DNA from: Methylocystis parvus OBBP
Lineage (GTDB): Bacteria; Pseudomonadota; Alphaproteobacteria; Rhizobiales; Beijerinckiaceae
Assembly: GCF_027571405.1 (NCBI RefSeq)
Contig: NZ_CP092968.1
Coordinates: 1,798,001-1,862,000 of the forward strand
Reading direction: 5' to 3'
DNA length: 64,000 bases
The notes beneath the pieces are model-generated. The model had not been told where the DNA came from. It saw only the letters and a program-made list of their open reading frames with translations, and made no database searches. The first letter of the stretch is position 1. Every line of letters begins with the position of its first letter. Positions 60,609 through 64,000 of the stretch are shown one piece after another. The translations under genes were made by a program, and so were the position numbers.

Positions 60609-60896
60609 TCAGATATTGCAGACATAGCTCAGTTCGCTTTGCCGGATCTGATCCGCGACCCAGACCGCGCCCTTGCCGCGATGCGACTCGACGAAGGCCG
60701 ACGCTTTGGCGAGTTGATCGTCGGAAAGCGACATATTGCACATGCGCGCGACCTGACGGCCGATCTCGGCCTTGCGCGCGATCGGCGTCGGGCGGGAAAG
60801 CACGGCGCTGACCGCGTCGACGGCGGATGATCTCGCAAAGGCCGGAACGGCGGTCATGATAAGCGCACAGCAGGCGAATACGCGGATTCTCGTCAT
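60609..60896 (-). CDS. Small secreted hypothetical protein
   Basis: A 95-residue protein. A signal peptide (MTRIRVFACCALIMTAVPAFA) leads to a short helical domain: ARKAEIGRQVARMCNMSLSD, then a final SYVCNI. Two Cys may pair. Family not recognised; it lies between copper-related genes, but nothing in the sequence ties it to copper. Confidence 0.7.
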   Translation of the reverse strand: MTRIRVFACCALIMTAVPAFARSSAVDAVSAVLSRPTPIARKAEIGRQVARMCNMSLSDDQLAKASAFVESHRGKGAVWVADQIRQSELSYVCNI

Positions 60897-61202
60897 TTCG
60901 TTCCTTTAAGGTTGAGCGGACGCGACATAAAGGCCGGCATGTCCGTAGCGCCGTGCGGGAAACGCCTCCGCGAAACGGCTTCTCCATATTTAAGCCGCCC
61001 GCATTGTGACGACTTTAGGGCCGGGCGACGGATCGGGATAAGGCCGAAACCACAAGCGACGATGATATAATTCCGTCGCATTGTAACTAAAGAGAAATGC
61101 TTCGCCGGCGCGCGCGAAAGCCTGCAAGGCCGCATCGAAGATCTGTCGACGAACCGGGCCCCGCATTCGACGATGCGAGGCCCGGCCTTACTTTCAATGG
61201 AT
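60897..61202. other. Intergenic region around the LTXXQ gene terminator
   Basis: The 306 bp hold an imperfect hairpin (61154-61185) that can end the LTXXQ-family transcript. Nothing else convincing is seen. Confidence 0.4.
61154..61185 (-). terminator. Hairpin terminator of the LTXXQ-family gene
   Basis: CCGGGCC (61154-61160) pairs with GGCCCGG (61179-61185), and GCAT/ATGC pairs inside. It lies 17 bp after the stop of the minus-strand gene. No clear T-run follows. Confidence 0.5.
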
Positions 61203-62090
61203 TTAGTGCTGCATGCCGCCCCCCGAGCCGCCATGGCTCATGCCGCCCATGCCGCCCATGCCGCCCATCATTCCGCCCATGCCGCCGCCCATCATGCCGC
61301 CGCCATTCATGGACATGCCGACTTTCATGACATGCGTCATGGCTTCGCCCGCGATTTTCTTCTGCTCGTCGGAAAGAGCGGTGAAGAGCGGTTCGATCGC
61401 GGCCTTCTGCGCGCGCACAATGTCGAGATGGTCGGACATGTGCTTGTCCATTTTGTCGAGCTTGTGCAGGATCTGCGGCTTGGCCGGATCCGGGCGATCG
61501 TCCGTCGCCGCGCATTTGGCCTGCGCCTTCTGCGCGACGGCGCGCCAGGCGTCGGCGAAATTGTTCCAGGCGGAGACCTGCTGCTCCGTGAGCTTCAGCT
61601 CGGCCTTGACATAAGCGAGACGCCCTTCGAGATGCTCGGCGAAGCCGCAGAGCATATGGGCCATCATGCCACCCATTCCGCTGCTCATGCCGCCGCCCAT
61701 GCCGCCCGCGCCATGCGACATGCCGCCCATGCCCCCGCCGGAGCCATGGGACATGCCGCCGCCGGAACCGTGGTCCATGCCGCCCATTCCGCCGCCGCCA
61801 TGATCCATTCCGCCCATGCCGCCGCCCATGCCGCCGCCGTGATGGCCGGCATGTTCATCGGCTTTTGGCGCGTCGCTCTTGGGCGCCTCCGCGGCGCCCG
61901 ACTGCGGCTTGCCGGGATCGGCCCATTGCGCGGCAGGCGCGCCGCCACCCGCGTCATGCGCTGAATGGTCCATCGCGCCATGGTCCATCTTGCTGTGATC
62001 CATCTCCGGCTCGGCTTGCGCCATCGCCAGGCCCGCCGCCAATGCAAGCGCCGCAACGCCGGCCGTATTGAGGATGGTTCGCGCGATCAT
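61203..62090 (-). CDS. LTXXQ-family protein with Met/His/Gly-rich copper-binding repeats
   Basis: A 295-residue exported protein. After a signal peptide, MDHSKMDHGAMDHSAHD begins a His/Met/Gly-rich region of about 100 residues with many MGGMDHG, GGGMSHG and GGMSSGMG units. A Spy/CpxP-like LTXXQ domain follows: LKLTEQQVSAWNNFADA and LFTALSDEQKKIAGE. The C-terminus again has Gly/Met-rich repeats (MMGGGMGGMM). Spy-type proteins sense or chaperone in the periplasm. The Met/His repeats suggest Cu(I)/Cu(II) binding; this is inference, supported by the nearby multicopper oxidase. A ribosome site AAGGGAG precedes the ATG. Confidence 0.85.
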   Translation of the reverse strand: MIARTILNTAGVAALALAAGLAMAQAEPEMDHSKMDHGAMDHSAHDAGGGAPAAQWADPGKPQSGAAEAPKSDAPKADEHAGHHGGGMGGGMGGMDHGGGGMGGMDHGSGGGMSHGSGGGMGGMSHGAGGMGGGMSSGMGGMMAHMLCGFAEHLEGRLAYVKAELKLTEQQVSAWNNFADAWRAVAQKAQAKCAATDDRPDPAKPQILHKLDKMDKHMSDHLDIVRAQKAAIEPLFTALSDEQKKIAGEAMTHVMKVGMSMNGGGMMGGGMGGMMGGMGGMGGMSHGGSGGGMQH

Positions 62091-62298
62091 GTTTCTCTCC
62101 CTTAAATTTATTGATTTGCTTCAGCGACAGTAGCGACGACCGCCGCACTGTCGGCGACAATGTCACAGTAACGAAGGAGATGGCATCCCGCCAATTGTCG
62201 CGCGTCAAATCGAGAAACAATGATGCGGCGCCGCAATCCCGTCGCCGGCGGATCGATGCGGTCGCTCAAGAGCGACCGCACGCTGTGCATTGCGGTTG

Positions 62299-62523
62299 TT
62301 ACTTGGCGTCGTCGCGCTTGACTTGATAGCTGCCCTTGTTCTTGGGATCGTCCCTGACGGGACGCGGCGCGCGCACCTCGTCAACCTTCGTCGGCTCCTT
62401 ATAGCCGGGCTGGCCCGCGACATTCGGCGCGCCCCACTTCACTTCTTCGGCCATCGCGCCGCCGAAGCCGAGAACAGCCGGAACAGCGACGAGCGCAACC
62501 AACGCGGAGTGCTTGAAAGCCAT
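62299..62523 (-). CDS. Small secreted hypothetical protein
   Basis: A 74-residue protein. A signal peptide (MAFKHSALVALVAVPAVLGFGGAMA) is followed by EEVKWGAPNVAGQPGYKEPTK and a charged, Lys/Arg/Asp-rich tail. A perfect AAGGAGG ribosome site lies 5 nt before the ATG, so high expression is likely. No family recognised. Confidence 0.75.
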   Translation of the reverse strand: MAFKHSALVALVAVPAVLGFGGAMAEEVKWGAPNVAGQPGYKEPTKVDEVRAPRPVRDDPKNKGSYQVKRDDAK

Positions 62524-62682
62524 CGTTTCCTCCTTGTTATTTAACCACGTCGTGGCTGGAAGCTGACGCTTCCACGCAGGATTATAGAAACCGAGTTTTT
62601 CAGGCTCGCTACAGAAAATTGATAATTAGGCGACGCCCCGCGCCCAGCCAGAGGCGCGCGAGAGGAGATTGATAAATATCGG

Positions 62683-64000
62683 CTACGTGGATTTCTTCTC
62701 GGCGATCCCGACCAGCGCGCGCAGGATGCGCCGCGTGCCGGCGAGACGTTGCTTCATCGTGTCGAACTCGCGCACAAAGACGATGCGCATATCAGGCCGC
62801 ACCTTCGCCTGCGTCCCTTGCTCCGCGACATAGCGGACAAGTCCAGCCGGGTCGGCGAAATGATTGTCGCGAAAGGAGATGATGACGCCCTTCGGACCCG
62901 TATCGACTTTCTCGACATGAGCGCGACGGCAAAGGGCCTTGATGGCGACGATCTCGAAAAGCTGTTCGACTTCCGGCGGAATGGGACCGAAACGGTCGAT
63001 CATCTCGGCGGCGAAAGCCTCGATGTCCTGATCGGTCTCGAGCGTCGAAAGGCGCCGGTAGAGCTGCAGGCGCAGCGTGAGGTCGGGGATATAGTCCTCC
63101 GGAATCGTGACCGGCGCCCCGATGGCGATCGTCGGCGACCAGGCTTCTTCCTGCGGCTCCTCGACGCCCGCCTTGAGCAGCGTGATCGCGTCGGAAAGCA
63201 TCTGCTGATAGAGTTCGTATCCGACTTCCTTAATATGACCCGACTGTTCGTCGCCAAGCAGATTGCCGGCGCCGCGAATGTCGAGATCGTGGCTCGCGAG
63301 TTGAAAACCGGCGCCGAGCGTATCGAGCGATTGCAGCACTTCGAGACGTTTTTGCGCCTGCGGCGTGACGCCGCGATTGGCCGGCGTCGTGAAAAGCGCA
63401 TAGGCGCGCGTCTTCGAACGGCCGACGCGTCCGCGCAATTGATAGAGCTGCGCGAGGCCGAACATGTCGGCGCGCCAGACGATGAGCGTGTTCGCGCTCG
63501 GAATGTCGAGACCCGATTCCACGATCGTCGTCGAGAGCAGAATGTCGAACTTGCCGTCATAGAAGGCCGACATTTTCTCTTCGAGCTCGGTCGCGGACAT
63601 CTGCCCATGCGCGATGACGAATTTCGCCTCCGGCAGGTTCTCGCGCAGGAAGGCGGCGGCTTCCTCCAGATCGTCGATGCGCGGGCAGACGAAGAAGGCC
63701 TGTCCGCCGCGATAACGCTCGCGCAGCAGCGCCTCGCGCACGATCAGCGGATCGAAGGGCGAGATGAAGCTGCGCACGGCGAGGCGATCGACCGGCGGCG
63801 TGGTGATGAGCGACAGCTCGCGCACGCCGGTCATGGCGAGTTGCAATGTGCGCGGGATCGGCGTCGCGGAGAGCGTCAGCACATGCACTTCGGCGCGCAG
63901 CTCCTTCAAGCGCTCCTTGTGGCCGACGCCGAAATGCTGCTCCTCGTCGATGATGACGAGGCCGAGATCCTTGAAGCTGACGCCCTTGCCGAGAATGGCG
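62683..64000 (-). CDS. mfd: Transcription-repair coupling factor Mfd, C-terminal part (runs off the window)
   Basis: About 438 codons of the C-terminal half are visible; the reading frame continues past the window edge. Mfd removes stalled RNA polymerase at lesions and recruits UvrA. The helicase motifs seen are DEEQHFGV (motif II) and [15 protein letters not shown] (motif III), followed by [38 protein letters not shown] and [13 protein letters not shown]. The last 150 residues are the C-terminal autoinhibitory domain. No frame problem is visible. Confidence 0.97.
   Translation of the reverse strand, partial: AILGKGVSFKDLGLVIIDEEQHFGVGHKERLKELRAEVHVLTLSATPIPRTLQLAMTGVRELSLITTPPVDRLAVRSFISPFDPLIVREALLRERYRGGQAFFVCPRIDDLEEAAAFLRENLPEAKFVIAHGQMSATELEEKMSAFYDGKFDILLSTTIVESGLDIPSANTLIVWRADMFGLAQLYQLRGRVGRSKTRAYALFTTPANRGVTPQAQKRLEVLQSLDTLGAGFQLASHDLDIRGAGNLLGDEQSGHIKEVGYELYQQMLSDAITLLKAGVEEPQEEAWSPTIAIGAPVTIPEDYIPDLTLRLQLYRRLSTLETDQDIEAFAAEMIDRFGPIPPEVEQLFEIVAIKALCRRAHVEKVDTGPKGVIISFRDNHFADPAGLVRYVAEQGTQAKVRPDMRIVFVREFDTMKQRLAGTRRILRALVGIAEKKST

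Noticed and set aside
60893..61234. 113-codon minus-strand frame upstream of the small secreted protein gene
   Set aside because: Overlaps the terminator hairpin and has low-complexity composition; no support.
61173..61964. His/Ala-rich plus-strand frame opposite the LTXXQ gene
   Set aside because: Its AHAAHAAH pattern is just the complement of the MGGM repeats; there is no ribosome site or signal peptide.

Overview
The window is high-GC DNA with no rRNA, tRNA, CRISPR array, transposase or phage gene that I can see. It looks like the chromosome of an alphaproteobacterium of the order Hyphomicrobiales (Rhizobiales). The best evidence is the flagellar block: a MotC gene follows motB, and the order motB-motC-fliK-lytic transglycosylase is typical of rhizobia. 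CtrA-type boxes, an LptC/LptA pair behind an RNase D-like gene, a PodJ-like Sel1 protein and the fds-type soluble formate dehydrogenase agree with this. A methylotroph or methanotroph of the Methylocystaceae/Beijerinckiaceae type would fit the formate dehydrogenase and copper proteins, but that is inference.

Layout. 1-8.5 kb (minus strand): flagellar genes in the order flagellin, fliF, fliH-like, motB, motC, fliK, transglycosylase, motA, fliM (cut by the window edge). Many are joined by 4-bp ATGA overlaps, and a CtrA-type box lies upstream of fliF and another upstream of flagellin. 8.5-16.2 kb (minus): a YchJ-family protein, then lysR and fdsG-fdsB-fdsA-fdhD-fdsD, encoding NAD-linked molybdenum/tungsten formate dehydrogenase with its sulfurtransferase; a LysR-type dyad lies just ahead of fdsG. 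16.4-24.3 kb: D,D-carboxypeptidase, CobW-type GTPase, ComF, glutaredoxin, DUF1178, then DUF1254/DUF1214 and a bifunctional penicillin-binding protein. 24.5-30 kb: small conserved and hypothetical genes, EttA, and a compositionally odd gene with a palindrome at its start. 30-38 kb: lytic transglycosylases, LptA/LptC, RNase D-like exonuclease, a TPR/TolB-like membrane protein, and an AI-2E-type permease.

37.8-42 kb: a four-gene cluster in which two short DUF5132-like proteins bracket a cysteine-free HMA-like protein and a 979-residue P-type ATPase with a second cysteine-free HMA-like domain. This is the most interesting candidate system here. 43-47.7 kb: a 1523-residue PodJ-like coiled-coil/Sel1 protein. 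48-53.7 kb: a fatty-acid beta-oxidation set (acyl-CoA dehydrogenase, thiolase, FadB-type enzyme) separated by repeat elements. 54-58.6 kb: an isolated secreted hypothetical protein beside an AT-rich gap, Lgt, a MidA-type methyltransferase, PgeF and a TonB-like protein. 58.8-62.5 kb: a multicopper oxidase and a Met/His/Gly-rich LTXXQ protein, probably for copper handling in the envelope. 62.7 kb to the end: the C-terminal part of Mfd.

Taken together the window is mostly core chromosome: motility, formate oxidation to NADH, peptidoglycan synthesis and remodelling (at least six enzymes), LPS transport, lipoprotein synthesis and fatty-acid oxidation. Small accessory insertions and dispersed palindromic repeats interrupt it.
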